A stretch of 64,000 nucleotides of DNA from an uncultured Clostridia bacterium (lineage in GTDB: Bacteria; Bacillota; Clostridia; Monoglobales; Monoglobaceae). The notes below the pieces were generated by a model that worked only from the letters and a program-made list of their open reading frames with translations, had not been told where the DNA came from and did not search any database. Positions within the stretch are counted from its first letter, which is position 1. Each line of letters starts with the position of its first letter. The stretch covers positions 248,001 to 312,000 of the forward strand of contig CAKSFQ010000001.1 in assembly GCA_934454115.1 (NCBI GenBank), read 5' to 3'. Of the stretch, positions 1 to 7,425 are shown piece by piece. The position numbers and the translations under genes are program-made.

Positions 1-902
1 GCAGCGCGTCTGCGGTCACCGCGCAGCCGGACACAGCCGCCGCCTCCGCCGCAGCAGCCGCGACAGCGGAGGCGGCCGGGGCACAGGAACAAACGCCCTC
101 TGCGGACGATGCCGCCATTCCGGAGGAGAGACGGGCGGCCATCAAAAGCATTGACGCCGCGCCGCCGGGCGGTCAGGCGGTCACACTCGGCAATGAGACC
201 TCCTATACGGTGGACGTAAATGAGGCGCTGAAGACGCCGCTCTCCATTGACATGAACACAGACGGTCCCAAGGTACTGGTGATCCACACCCACGCGACCG
301 AAAGCTACGCAAGGGAGGGCAGCGACTTTTATGACATCACGGCAAGCGACCGCAGCACCGATCCATCCGAAAACGTCATTGCGGCCGGCAACGCCTTTTG
401 CGATATTTTAAACCGGCACGGCATCGAGACCGTCCACGATACCGCGCTGCACGATTATCCGTCCTTTAACGGTTCTTACGCCCACGCGCTTTCCGCGATC
501 GAGGACTATTTAAAGCGGTATCCGTCCATCCAAATGGTGTTTGATATTCACCGTGATTCCATCGTTTATGACGATAACACCAAGGCAAGGGTGGTGACTA
601 AAATCGACGGAAAGCCGGCGGCGCAGCTGATGTTTGTGGTCGGCACAGATCAAAAGGGACTATACCACCCGGATTGGAGAGAAAATATCAAGTGCGCTAT
701 TCATTTGCAGGACACCATTGCGCGCCGCTATCCCACCCTGATGCGCAGAATCAATCTGCGCCAGGAGCGGTTTAACGGGCACACCACCCACGCGAGTATG
801 ATTATCGAGACCGGCTCCAGCGGAAACAGTCTTTCCGAGGCAGTCTACGGCTTGTCGCTTGCCGCCGAGTGCATCGGCGATTATTTAAACAGTTTAAAAT
901 GA
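1..902 (+). CDS. spoIIP: Stage II sporulation protein P (5' partial)
   Basis: This is the C-terminal part of SpoIIP, the peptidoglycan amidase/endopeptidase that works with SpoIID and SpoIIM at the engulfing septum. The reading frame is open from base 3, so the gene begins before the window. The first 60 or so visible residues are an Ala-rich linker, followed by a conserved NETSYTVD segment. The catalytic domain shows VLVIHTHATESY (metal-binding HxH and Glu) and VFDIHRDSI, and MIIETGSS near the end. About 299 residues are visible, enough to cover the whole amidase domain. It ends 45 bp before a separate promoter for murT, so the two are probably not co-transcribed. Confidence 0.93.
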   Translation, partial: SASAVTAQPDTAAASAAAAATAEAAGAQEQTPSADDAAIPEERRAAIKSIDAAPPGGQAVTLGNETSYTVDVNEALKTPLSIDMNTDGPKVLVIHTHATESYAREGSDFYDITASDRSTDPSENVIAAGNAFCDILNRHGIETVHDTALHDYPSFNGSYAHALSAIEDYLKRYPSIQMVFDIHRDSIVYDDNTKARVVTKIDGKPAAQLMFVVGTDQKGLYHPDWRENIKCAIHLQDTIARRYPTLMRRINLRQERFNGHTTHASMIIETGSSGNSLSEAVYGLSLAAECIGDYLNSLK

Positions 903-946
903 TGAAGTGTTTTTCTTTTCTGTAACAGTATTTTAAGATAGTCCCC

Positions 947-975
947 TTGTAATTTTCTGCTAAAATCGGTATAAT
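947..975 (+). promoter_or_regulatory. Predicted sigma-A promoter of murT-gatD
   Basis: TTGTAA (947-952) and TATAAT (970-975) are separated by exactly 17 bp and lie 35 bp upstream of the murT start, in the short gap after spoIIP. Confidence 0.75.
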
Positions 976-1009
976 AGTAAAAAACGGATGGATGAAGGAG
1001 ACCGTACCA

Positions 1010-2350
1010 ATGAGAAAGTTACTTGCTGTGTGGGCTGCCAAGCTGGCCGGCGTTGCCGGGCGGCTGATCGGGAAGAAATCTTCTTCTTCGCCGGGCGTGC
1101 TTGCCTTAAAAATTTGCCCGGACTTGATTCGACAGCTCAGTAAAAATATCCGCAAGGGGATCATCGTCACCTGCGGCACCAACGGAAAGACAACCACCAA
1201 CAACCTTTTAAACACCGTACTGCAAAAGCGCGGCTATGCCACGGTTTGTAACCGTCTGGGCGCCAACATGCTGGGCGGCATCGCGACCGCGTTTGCCGAC
1301 GCCTGTAACCTTTTGGGCACGTTTTCGGCCGACTACGCCGTCTTAGAGATTGACGAGGCATCGGCGCGCCGCGTATTTGCTCATCTTACGCCAAATTATA
1401 TGATTATCACCAACCTCTTTCGGGATCAGTTAGACCGCTACGGTGAAATCGACATCACCATGGATTTATTGCGCGAGGCCATTGACATGGCCGGTGACGT
1501 CACCCTGATCCTAAACGGGGACGATCCGCTGACCGCTACCTTTGGCGAGGGACGGCGCGCGGTATACTTTGGCATTTCCGAGCAGGTTCTGCCCCAGATT
1601 GACGAGACCAAAGAGGGCCGCTTTTGCGCCAAATGCGGCAGGGAACAGGAGTACCGCTTCTTCCATTACAGCCAGCTGGGCGATTATTATTGTCCGCACT
1701 GCCATAACCGGCGCCCCGACATCGACTTTGACGCGCGCAACGTTGATCTTTCGGCATCGATGAAGTTTACCATCAACGGCGACCCGATCGACGTCGACTA
1801 CCGCGGATTTTATAACATTTATAATATTCTTGCTGTCTATGCTGCGACCGCGACCATGGGCATTTCGACCGACCGTTTTTCCGATTTGCTGGCGGACTAC
1901 AAGCCGCAGATCGGACGGATGGAGCTGATCGACCTCGGCAAGCCCTTTATTCTAAACCTTGCCAAAAACCCGGCCGGGTTCAACCAGGCGATTCAGACCG
2001 TCATGCTGGACAAGCGGAAAAAGGACGTCATTGTCGCAATCAATGATCTGGCAAATGACGGCCGCGACGTCTCGTGGCTATGGGATGTTGATTTCGACAA
2101 GTTATACGATGAAAACCTCAACTCCTTAACCACCACCGGCATCCGCGTCTATGACATCTCGCTGCGGTTTCGCTATGCCGATGTCCCGGTGGACTGCATC
2201 ACAAAAAGCATGAAAGAGGCGCTGAACCGCTGCCGCACCACCGACGCGGAGGTCTGCTATGTGCTGGTGAACTACACGGCGCTCTATCCGACCCAGACCT
2301 GTATGTTAGAGCTGGAAAAGGAAATCAAAGGCGGAGGTGAGGCGCAATGA
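1010..2350 (+). CDS. murT: Lipid II isoglutaminyl synthase, Mur ligase subunit MurT
   Basis: MurT works with GatD to amidate the alpha-carboxyl of D-Glu in lipid II, giving D-isoglutamine, a standard Gram-positive cell wall modification. Visible features are the Mur ligase ATP loop GTNGKTTTNN (about residues 56-65), a Cys4 zinc ribbon inserted in the central domain (CAKC near 206 and CPHC near 228), and the C-terminal domain. Length is 446 aa, normal for MurT. The ATG at 1010 is chosen because GAAGGAG sits 9 bp upstream; an in-frame upstream ATG at 992 lacks a ribosome site. The stop overlaps the gatD start (ATGA), so translation is coupled. Confidence 0.96.
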   Translation: MRKLLAVWAAKLAGVAGRLIGKKSSSSPGVLALKICPDLIRQLSKNIRKGIIVTCGTNGKTTTNNLLNTVLQKRGYATVCNRLGANMLGGIATAFADACNLLGTFSADYAVLEIDEASARRVFAHLTPNYMIITNLFRDQLDRYGEIDITMDLLREAIDMAGDVTLILNGDDPLTATFGEGRRAVYFGISEQVLPQIDETKEGRFCAKCGREQEYRFFHYSQLGDYYCPHCHNRRPDIDFDARNVDLSASMKFTINGDPIDVDYRGFYNIYNILAVYAATATMGISTDRFSDLLADYKPQIGRMELIDLGKPFILNLAKNPAGFNQAIQTVMLDKRKKDVIVAINDLANDGRDVSWLWDVDFDKLYDENLNSLTTTGIRVYDISLRFRYADVPVDCITKSMKEALNRCRTTDAEVCYVLVNYTALYPTQTCMLELEKEIKGGGEAQ

Positions 2351-3081
2351 GCCAAAGAGAAATTCAGATCGTACATCTGTATCCGGATCTGCTGAACCTG
2401 TACGGTGATAAGGGCAACATCGCCTGCATGAAAAAGCGGCTTGCCTGGCGCGGCATTGACGCAACTGTCACCGAATGCACCAACCGCGACCACAGTATGG
2501 ATCTTGGCCGTGCCGACATCATCTTTGTGGGCGGCGGATCGGATCGGGAGCAGGAGATCGTGTGCGGCCTTTTATTAAAGAAAAAGCAAGAGATATCCGA
2601 CTATGTGGAATCCGGCGGTACCCTGGTTGCCGTCTGCGGCGGTTATCAGCTGCTGGGCAAATATTATCAGACCGCAGACGCCAAAATTGAGGGACTTGGC
2701 ATCTTAGACATCGCAACCGATGCCGGCGATACCCGTCTGATCGGCAACGTGGTGCTAAAGAGCGACCTGTTTTCGCAGCCGATTGTCGGCTTTGAAAACC
2801 ACGCCGGCCGCACCCATATCGGCAGCCACACGCCGCTCGGATCGGTCATATACGGACACGGCAACACGGGCGAGAGCGGCTATGAGGGCGTGGTCTACAA
2901 AAACGTGATTGCAACCTATCTACACGGGCCGTTGCTGCCGAAAAACCCGATGCTCTGCGATGATATTTTATCGCGCGCCTTAAAGCGGAAGTACCCGGAC
3001 TTTGAAGGACTTTTACCGCTTGACGATGGCCTGGAAAACATGGCAAATCAATATATCTGCGACCGCTTTGTAAAAAAATAA
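2347..3081 (+). CDS. gatD: Lipid II isoglutaminyl synthase, glutamine amidotransferase GatD
   Basis: GatD is the class I glutaminase subunit that supplies ammonia to MurT. The protein (244 aa) has the nucleophile in AVCGGYQLLG (Cys97) and a catalytic His in YLHGPLL (His193), both typical of the CobB/CobQ-like GATase family. It overlaps murT by 4 bp, the standard arrangement. It ends just before a strong intrinsic terminator, so murT-gatD is a two-gene operon. Confidence 0.96.
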   Translation: MSQREIQIVHLYPDLLNLYGDKGNIACMKKRLAWRGIDATVTECTNRDHSMDLGRADIIFVGGGSDREQEIVCGLLLKKKQEISDYVESGGTLVAVCGGYQLLGKYYQTADAKIEGLGILDIATDAGDTRLIGNVVLKSDLFSQPIVGFENHAGRTHIGSHTPLGSVIYGHGNTGESGYEGVVYKNVIATYLHGPLLPKNPMLCDDILSRALKRKYPDFEGLLPLDDGLENMANQYICDRFVKK

Positions 3082-3106
3082 ACGCAATAAAATGGATAAG
3101 ATATCA

Positions 3107-3145
3107 AAAGCCCCGGCGACTTGATTCAGTCACCGGGGCTTTTTG
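3107..3145 (+). terminator. Intrinsic terminator after murT-gatD
   Basis: GCCCCGG (3110-3116) pairs with CCGGGGC (3133-3139), followed by TTTTT. An A-run precedes the stem, so it may also work for the converging ECF gene. Confidence 0.85.
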
Positions 3146-3207
3146 ATTCTTTTTGTGCACCGCACGGATGCCAACATTCTTCCTTTTCGGGCGGTTTTTC
3201 GCCGATA

Positions 3208-3765
3208 TTATGCCTTCTTTTTCAGGACAGGCGGCAGGGGCGCGATGATATGCGCCTTTACAAGCGCCAGGCCGATCAGGCAGGCAATGATATAATCGAT
3301 GGTGTCATGAATCAGCGTTCCCACACCGGTCACGTAAAACGCCACCGAGACAAACGAAGATTCCGTTGCGGCCATCAGCCCAAACTTTAAAAAGACGTAA
3401 ACGGTAAGACCCTCAAACAATGCGTGCAGCAGCGCCGTCACCACGCCGACCGCAACCAGATTCCAGCGGCGGCGGATCATGATCGCACCGACCACGGCAA
3501 AGACAATATGCGACGCCGCGCGTGCCGTCACCACCGGGCTGAGCCCGGCAAAGGCAAATCCGGCCGTTGTACCGATCGCGGTAAAGATTGCCGACCACGG
3601 CGAGATAAACATCGCGATAAAAATCGGAACATGCGCCATCAGCGTTGCCGTAAACGCCGGCGGCAGAACCACACGCAAAAAGCCAAAATAAATCGGAATA
3701 ATAATGCCAAGCGCAATCAAAAGCGCCGTCAGCACCATTTCCCTGGTTTTCTCTCCCTGTTTCAT
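3208..3765 (-). CDS. ECF transporter S component, niacin (NiaX)-like
   Basis: A 185 aa membrane protein with about five to six hydrophobic segments, a substrate-capture (S) subunit of an energy-coupling factor vitamin transporter. The N-terminal TREMVLTALLIALGIIIP and the HVPIFIAMFISPW segment resemble NiaX-type niacin transporters. The substrate is therefore inferred from similarity, not proved. No EcfA or EcfT gene is adjacent, as is usual for group II ECF systems that share one energizing module. The start has GAGGGGG upstream, and a strong promoter lies at 3798-3826. Confidence 0.8.
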   Translation of the reverse strand: MKQGEKTREMVLTALLIALGIIIPIYFGFLRVVLPPAFTATLMAHVPIFIAMFISPWSAIFTAIGTTAGFAFAGLSPVVTARAASHIVFAVVGAIMIRRRWNLVAVGVVTALLHALFEGLTVYVFLKFGLMAATESSFVSVAFYVTGVGTLIHDTIDYIIACLIGLALVKAHIIAPLPPVLKKKA

Positions 3766-3797
3766 AAGAAACGCCCCCTCGTTGGTGTACTTTCTTT

Positions 3798-3826
3798 AGT
3801 ATACCATGCATTTCCTCTCTTGTCAA
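3798..3826 (-). promoter_or_regulatory. Predicted promoter of the ECF S component
   Basis: On the minus strand, TTGACA (3826-3821), a 17 bp spacer and TATACT (3803-3798), 33 bp before the start codon. A perfect -35 and optimal spacing. Confidence 0.8.
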
Positions 3827-3966
3827 ATTCCGTGCACGCTTTCTTGTTGGAAAGAAAGAGAATTAAGCTCTGATTTTGAGCGTAAAAGCTTCGCTTTTCC
3901 TATATAGAATACCCTTAAATAAAGAATCCTACTGTAAATTGACGCTATTTTTGTGATGTGTTTTTC

Positions 3967-3995
3967 TTGCTTTTTCTTTTCGGTTAGGCTATACT
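3967..3995 (+). promoter_or_regulatory. Predicted promoter of the DUF4330-rlmB-ymdB-pgeF operon
   Basis: TTGCTT (3967-3972), 17 bp spacer, TATACT (3990-3995), about 48 bp before the first start codon. Confidence 0.6.
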
Positions 3996-4042
3996 ATAGA
4001 ATAGGGTTACGGAATCAGTGTCACCGGCAGGGAGGGCGCGTT

Positions 4043-4489
4043 ATGGACAGAAAAATATTTTGGAAATTTAATATCATGGATTTACTGCTGATTGGGATTC
4101 TTGCTATCAGTATTTTTGCGTTGATCTATAAAATAACCTGGGGCAGCAAGGCGGACAAAACGGAGAGTTACCTTTTTACTTATGTTTGCCAGTCCACGCC
4201 AAAAGAGACCCTGTCCGGCATTGCGCAGGGCATGGCCTGTACAGACGGCGACTACGCAACCGAGCTTGGTGCTCTGACTGCCATGCACGAGGACGCAATT
4301 GACGGCAATCCGGATCAGCGCAGGGTGACCTTTTCCTCTTGCTTAAAGGGAAAGAAAAATACGCACGGCGTTACGGTGAATGAGGTCTTGTATCTGAAGG
4401 GGAAAAACTTTAATCTTGTGATCGGCGATTCCATTTTTTCCGTCTATCTCTCGGATATCCGTCCCTTAGAAACTGCAAAAGAAAAATGA
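4043..4489 (+). CDS. DUF4330-like single-pass membrane protein
   Basis: A 148 aa protein with one N-terminal transmembrane helix (FNIMDLLLIGILAISIFALIY) preceded by a short basic stretch, and an exported-looking beta-rich remainder. The 'NIMDLLLI' opening resembles DUF4330 proteins, a Firmicutes family of unknown role. The start at 4043 has GGGAGGG upstream at a good distance; the open frame reaches further up but without a ribosome site. It is the first gene of an operon with rlmB, ymdB and pgeF. Function unknown. Confidence 0.65.
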   Translation: MDRKIFWKFNIMDLLLIGILAISIFALIYKITWGSKADKTESYLFTYVCQSTPKETLSGIAQGMACTDGDYATELGALTAMHEDAIDGNPDQRRVTFSSCLKGKKNTHGVTVNEVLYLKGKNFNLVIGDSIFSVYLSDIRPLETAKEK

Positions 4490-4518
4490 GATTTAAAACA
4501 GAAAGGTGATTTTCACGA

Positions 4519-5256
4519 ATGAAAGATGATATCATTTATGGCCGCAACCCGGTCATTGAGGCGTTAGAAGCAGGGAAAACCGTGATCGACAAAATCTGGC
4601 TCCAGGACGGGCTGCGTCATTCCCAGATTGCTCATATCCGCGCTTTGGCAAAGGAACGCGGCATCCTCTATTGCTTTGTGGATCGCAGAAAGTTGGATAC
4701 TCTCTGTGAGGGTGAGAACCATCAGGGCGTCGCAGCGGCGATTGCGACCCACGCCTATGCAGAACTTAAGGATATTCTAACGCTTGCCGAGGAGCGCGGC
4801 GAGCCGCCCTTTTTGGTGGTTGCGGAGGGAATTACCGATCCGCATAACCTCGGTAGTATTCTGCGCAGCGCAAACGGCGCGGGCGTGCACGGCGTAATTA
4901 TCCCCAAAAACCGCAGCGCCGCGCTCAATGGCACGGTGGCAAAGGTTTCGGCCGGAGCCGTGGAATATACCAAGGTTGCACGGGTAACCAATATTGCACA
5001 AACACTGGAAAAATTAAAAAAATGCGGAATTTGGGTTGTCGGCACCGATCTTTCGGGGACGCAGCGATATACAGAGTGCGATCTGACCGGACCGCTTGCC
5101 GTGGTGATCGGCAGTGAAGGTGATGGCATTTCACGCCTGACACGAAAGGCATGCGACTTTTTGGTGAAAATCCCGATGATGGGAGAAATTCAGTCGCTGA
5201 ATGCATCGGTTGCGTCCGGTATTCTGCTTTATGAAGCGGTCAGACAACGCAGCTAG
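4519..5256 (+). CDS. rlmB: 23S rRNA (guanosine-2'-O-)-methyltransferase, RlmB/TrmH family
   Basis: A SpoU/TrmH-family SPOUT 2'-O-methyltransferase acting on structured RNA with S-adenosylmethionine. The N-terminal substrate-binding domain starts IIYGRNPVIEALEAG. The three SPOUT motifs are present: NLGSILRSANGAG, VVIGSEGDGISR, and IPMMGEIQSLNASVASGI, which forms the trefoil knot. Length 245 aa is normal. It follows the DUF4330-like gene by 29 bp and precedes ymdB by 12 bp. Its target could be 23S rRNA (RlmB-like) or another RNA; the family is clear, the exact nucleotide is not. Confidence 0.9.
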   Translation: MKDDIIYGRNPVIEALEAGKTVIDKIWLQDGLRHSQIAHIRALAKERGILYCFVDRRKLDTLCEGENHQGVAAAIATHAYAELKDILTLAEERGEPPFLVVAEGITDPHNLGSILRSANGAGVHGVIIPKNRSAALNGTVAKVSAGAVEYTKVARVTNIAQTLEKLKKCGIWVVGTDLSGTQRYTECDLTGPLAVVIGSEGDGISRLTRKACDFLVKIPMMGEIQSLNASVASGILLYEAVRQRS

Positions 5257-5268
5257 GAGGAGACAAAT

Positions 5269-6045
5269 ATGCGCATTTTGGCAATCGGAGATATCGTGGC
5301 AGAGGACGGCCGCGAATATATTTATAACAATCTGAACCGAATCCGAAAGCAATATAATGTAGATTTTTGTATTGCAAACGGCGAAAACGCCGCGAATACA
5401 AACGGGATTACGGTTGATATTGCAAATACCCTGATCGACCGCGGCGTCGACATCATTACAATGGGCAATCACACCTTCGCAAACCGCGAAGGTGCACAGG
5501 TTTTAGAAGAAAATCCCCGTGTGATCCGCCCATATAACTTTCCGCCGGAGATAGAAGGAAACGGTTTTACAGTCTGGGATACCGGCAGCATAAGGATTGG
5601 CGTTTTGAACCTGATCGGCAGGGTCAACATGAACCCGGCGGATTGTCCGTTTCACGCTGCGGAGCATGCCTTAAAACAGATGGACGCCGATATTATCATC
5701 GTGGACATGCATGCCGAGGCCACCAGCGAACGCATTGCAATGGGGCATTTTTTAGACGGCAGGGTCAGCGCGGTGTTTGGCACCCACACCCATGTGCAGA
5801 CTGCTGACGAGAGGATTCTGCCCGGCGGCACCGGATTTATCTGCGATTTAGGAATGACCGGGGTGGAGGATTCTGTCCTGGGTGTAAAGAAAGAAGTTAT
5901 TTTAAGCTTTTATATGCAAACGGGCAAACGATTTCGTTTTGAAAAGGCCGAGGGCGAGGTATTCTTTCACGGCTGCATTTTTGACATTGATCCGCAATCC
6001 GGAAAAACGATTTCCGTGGAGCGCCTGCGTTTTGCACGGCTTTAG
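5269..6045 (+). CDS. ymdB: YmdB-family metallophosphoesterase (2',3'-cAMP phosphodiesterase-like)
   Basis: A 258 aa calcineurin-like phosphoesterase of the YmdB family, which in Bacillus hydrolyses 2',3'-cyclic nucleotides and affects biofilm and motility decisions. Metal-binding motifs seen in order are AIGDIV, NGENAA, MGNHTF, DMHAEATSE and GTHTHVQTAD. Length matches the family. It is preceded by AGGAGG, 12 bp after rlmB, and followed 9 bp later by pgeF. The cellular role in this organism is an inference from the family. Confidence 0.92.
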   Translation: MRILAIGDIVAEDGREYIYNNLNRIRKQYNVDFCIANGENAANTNGITVDIANTLIDRGVDIITMGNHTFANREGAQVLEENPRVIRPYNFPPEIEGNGFTVWDTGSIRIGVLNLIGRVNMNPADCPFHAAEHALKQMDADIIIVDMHAEATSERIAMGHFLDGRVSAVFGTHTHVQTADERILPGGTGFICDLGMTGVEDSVLGVKKEVILSFYMQTGKRFRFEKAEGEVFFHGCIFDIDPQSGKTISVERLRFARL

Positions 6046-6054
6046 GAGGAATTT

Positions 6055-6846
6055 ATGATCTGGTATCAAAAGGAAAATCGGCAGTATCTGCAATCCGATC
6101 TTTTTCGTGAAACAGGGGTTGTTACCCATGCCTTTACCTGCCGAAAAGGCGGCGTGAGTCACGGTGATATTTTAGGAATGAATCTGGGGTTTCGGGTCGG
6201 CGACAAACCGGAATCCGTGATGGAAAATTATCGGCTTTTGGCAAATGACTTAAAGATTCCGATGAAATCCATGGTTTTATCTCGGCAAACACACACCGAT
6301 CATATCCGTCCTGTCACCGAAGAGGATGCCGGGAAGGGTGTCACAAAACCCAGCGATATTTACGATACGGACGCTCTGATTACCGACCGAGCCGGAATTT
6401 CACTCGTTGTCTTTTCGGCGGACTGCGTACCGATTTTGTTTTTAGACCCAAAGCGCAGAGTGATTGCCGCGGTTCACGCCGGATGGCGCGGCACGGTAAA
6501 GGAAATTGCCAAAAAGACTGTCATACTCATGCAGGAAAAATATCAATGCGATCCTTTCGATATCCGCTGCGCCATCGGGCCGAGCATCGGTCCCTGCTGC
6601 TTTACCTTTGGCAGTGAGGCAACAAAGATTTTCCCTTCTTCCTATTGTACGGAAATTGAGGACGGCCGCTTTTTAATTGATATCTGGCGTATGAACCGGG
6701 ATCAGCTGCTCTCGCAAGGGATTGGTGAGGAGCACATCGATTTGTCAAGCCTTTGCACCGTATGTCATGCAGACATCTTTTATTCTTATCGTACGCATAA
6801 AGAGCACACCGGGCGCCAGACTGCCGTCATTATGCTTCGCCCATAA
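6055..6846 (+). CDS. pgeF: Peptidoglycan editing factor PgeF (YfiH/DUF152, purine nucleoside phosphorylase-like)
   Basis: A 263 aa member of the YfiH/LACC1 family, known as polyphenol oxidase/purine nucleoside phosphorylase-type enzymes and, in E. coli, as an editor of misincorporated Ser in muropeptides. The zinc site residues are visible: His in AAVHAGWRGTVKE, Cys in CAIGPSIGPCCF, and the conserved SRQTHTD near residue 80. AGGAGG lies 6 bp before the ATG. It is the last gene of its operon; a short hairpin follows at 6853-6878. Confidence 0.9.
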   Translation: MIWYQKENRQYLQSDLFRETGVVTHAFTCRKGGVSHGDILGMNLGFRVGDKPESVMENYRLLANDLKIPMKSMVLSRQTHTDHIRPVTEEDAGKGVTKPSDIYDTDALITDRAGISLVVFSADCVPILFLDPKRRVIAAVHAGWRGTVKEIAKKTVILMQEKYQCDPFDIRCAIGPSIGPCCFTFGSEATKIFPSSYCTEIEDGRFLIDIWRMNRDQLLSQGIGEEHIDLSSLCTVCHADIFYSYRTHKEHTGRQTAVIMLRP

Positions 6847-6852
6847 ATTTTA

Positions 6853-6878
6853 AAAGCCACGTAAATGTGCGCGGCTTT
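6853..6878 (+). terminator. Weak intrinsic terminator after pgeF
   Basis: AAAGCC (6853-6858) pairs with GGCTTT (6873-6878), with extra CG pairing inside. The repeat element begins 1-2 bases after the TTT. Confidence 0.45.
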
Positions 6879-6879
6879 C

Positions 6880-7087
6880 AGCCTGCCGAAAAAGCCAGTT
6901 TTCAGCAAGATATTGCTTTAAAATGATTGCCCAGAGTCCATAAATCCTTCGCCGTGCCCGTACGGCAATGTCGCAATATCTTGCCGAAAACAGCGTAAAA
7001 TCGGCGTAAAATTTCATTTCTGCGCCGCCCGTGGTGGGCAAAGGCTAAGCAGGGGATGACGATCAATTCAAAATGAAATTTTTCGCA
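6880..7087 (+). repeat. Modular intergenic repeat, copy 1 (short form)
   Basis: Module A has inverted arms GCAAGATATTGC (6905-6916) and GCAATATCTTGC (6973-6984). Module B has arms from 7004 (GCGTAAAATTTC) to 7086 (AATGAAATTTTTCGC). It lacks the roughly 110-130 bp insert C seen in the long copies. It sits between the convergent genes pgeF and the glycosidase. Confidence 0.85.
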
Positions 7088-7150
7088 TAGAGCAAAAAGA
7101 TGATCATTTTTTAATCACAGGGCATATCGGGTTCGACTCCCGTGCGCCTA
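7088..7150 (+). pseudogene. tRNA-like remnant (3' part, tRNA-Lys-like)
   Basis: The segment reads like the end of a D-arm (TAGAGCA), an anticodon loop with TTTTTTAATCA as in tRNA-Lys(UUU), and a T-arm GGGTTCGACTCCC with an acceptor-like GTGCGCCTA. The 5' third is missing, where repeat copy 1 abuts, and the anticodon stem pairs poorly, so it cannot be functional. The last 19 bases recur exactly at 59020-59038. The tRNA identity is tentative. Confidence 0.45.
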
Positions 7151-7425
7151 GCCGAAAGAGAGTAATCCGAACCCGCCTGAAAAGGTGAAATTTCGGCATC
7201 TTTTGGCTTGTCATCGATGCTCCGCGCCGAGCCTTGCTGCATCTTCCGCACCAAAATCTGCTCAAAATTGAATCCTTTTCAGGTCGTAGAATTTTGAGAG
7301 AGCGGATTTTTGGTTGCTGCATAAGCAAAAACGCAGGTAATCCTAACGGATTGCCGAGTATTGGGCGCAGCGAAAGCGGAAATCCGCCTCCCAAAATCGG
7401 GGTTCGGATTGCTCACTTTCGGCTA
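7149..7425. mobile_element. MITE-like element with 26 bp terminal inverted repeats and TA ends
   Basis: The left end (7149-7174) and right end (7400-7425) are inverted repeats matching at 24 of 26 positions, starting TAGCCGAAAG. Both ends carry TA, consistent with a TA target duplication. The interior is non-coding and palindromic: CCTGAAAAGG pairs with CCTTTTCAGG, and a long imperfect hairpin spans about 7251-7313. At 277 bp with no gene it must be non-autonomous. Its right end provides the TAG stop of the glycosidase gene. Confidence 0.75.
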
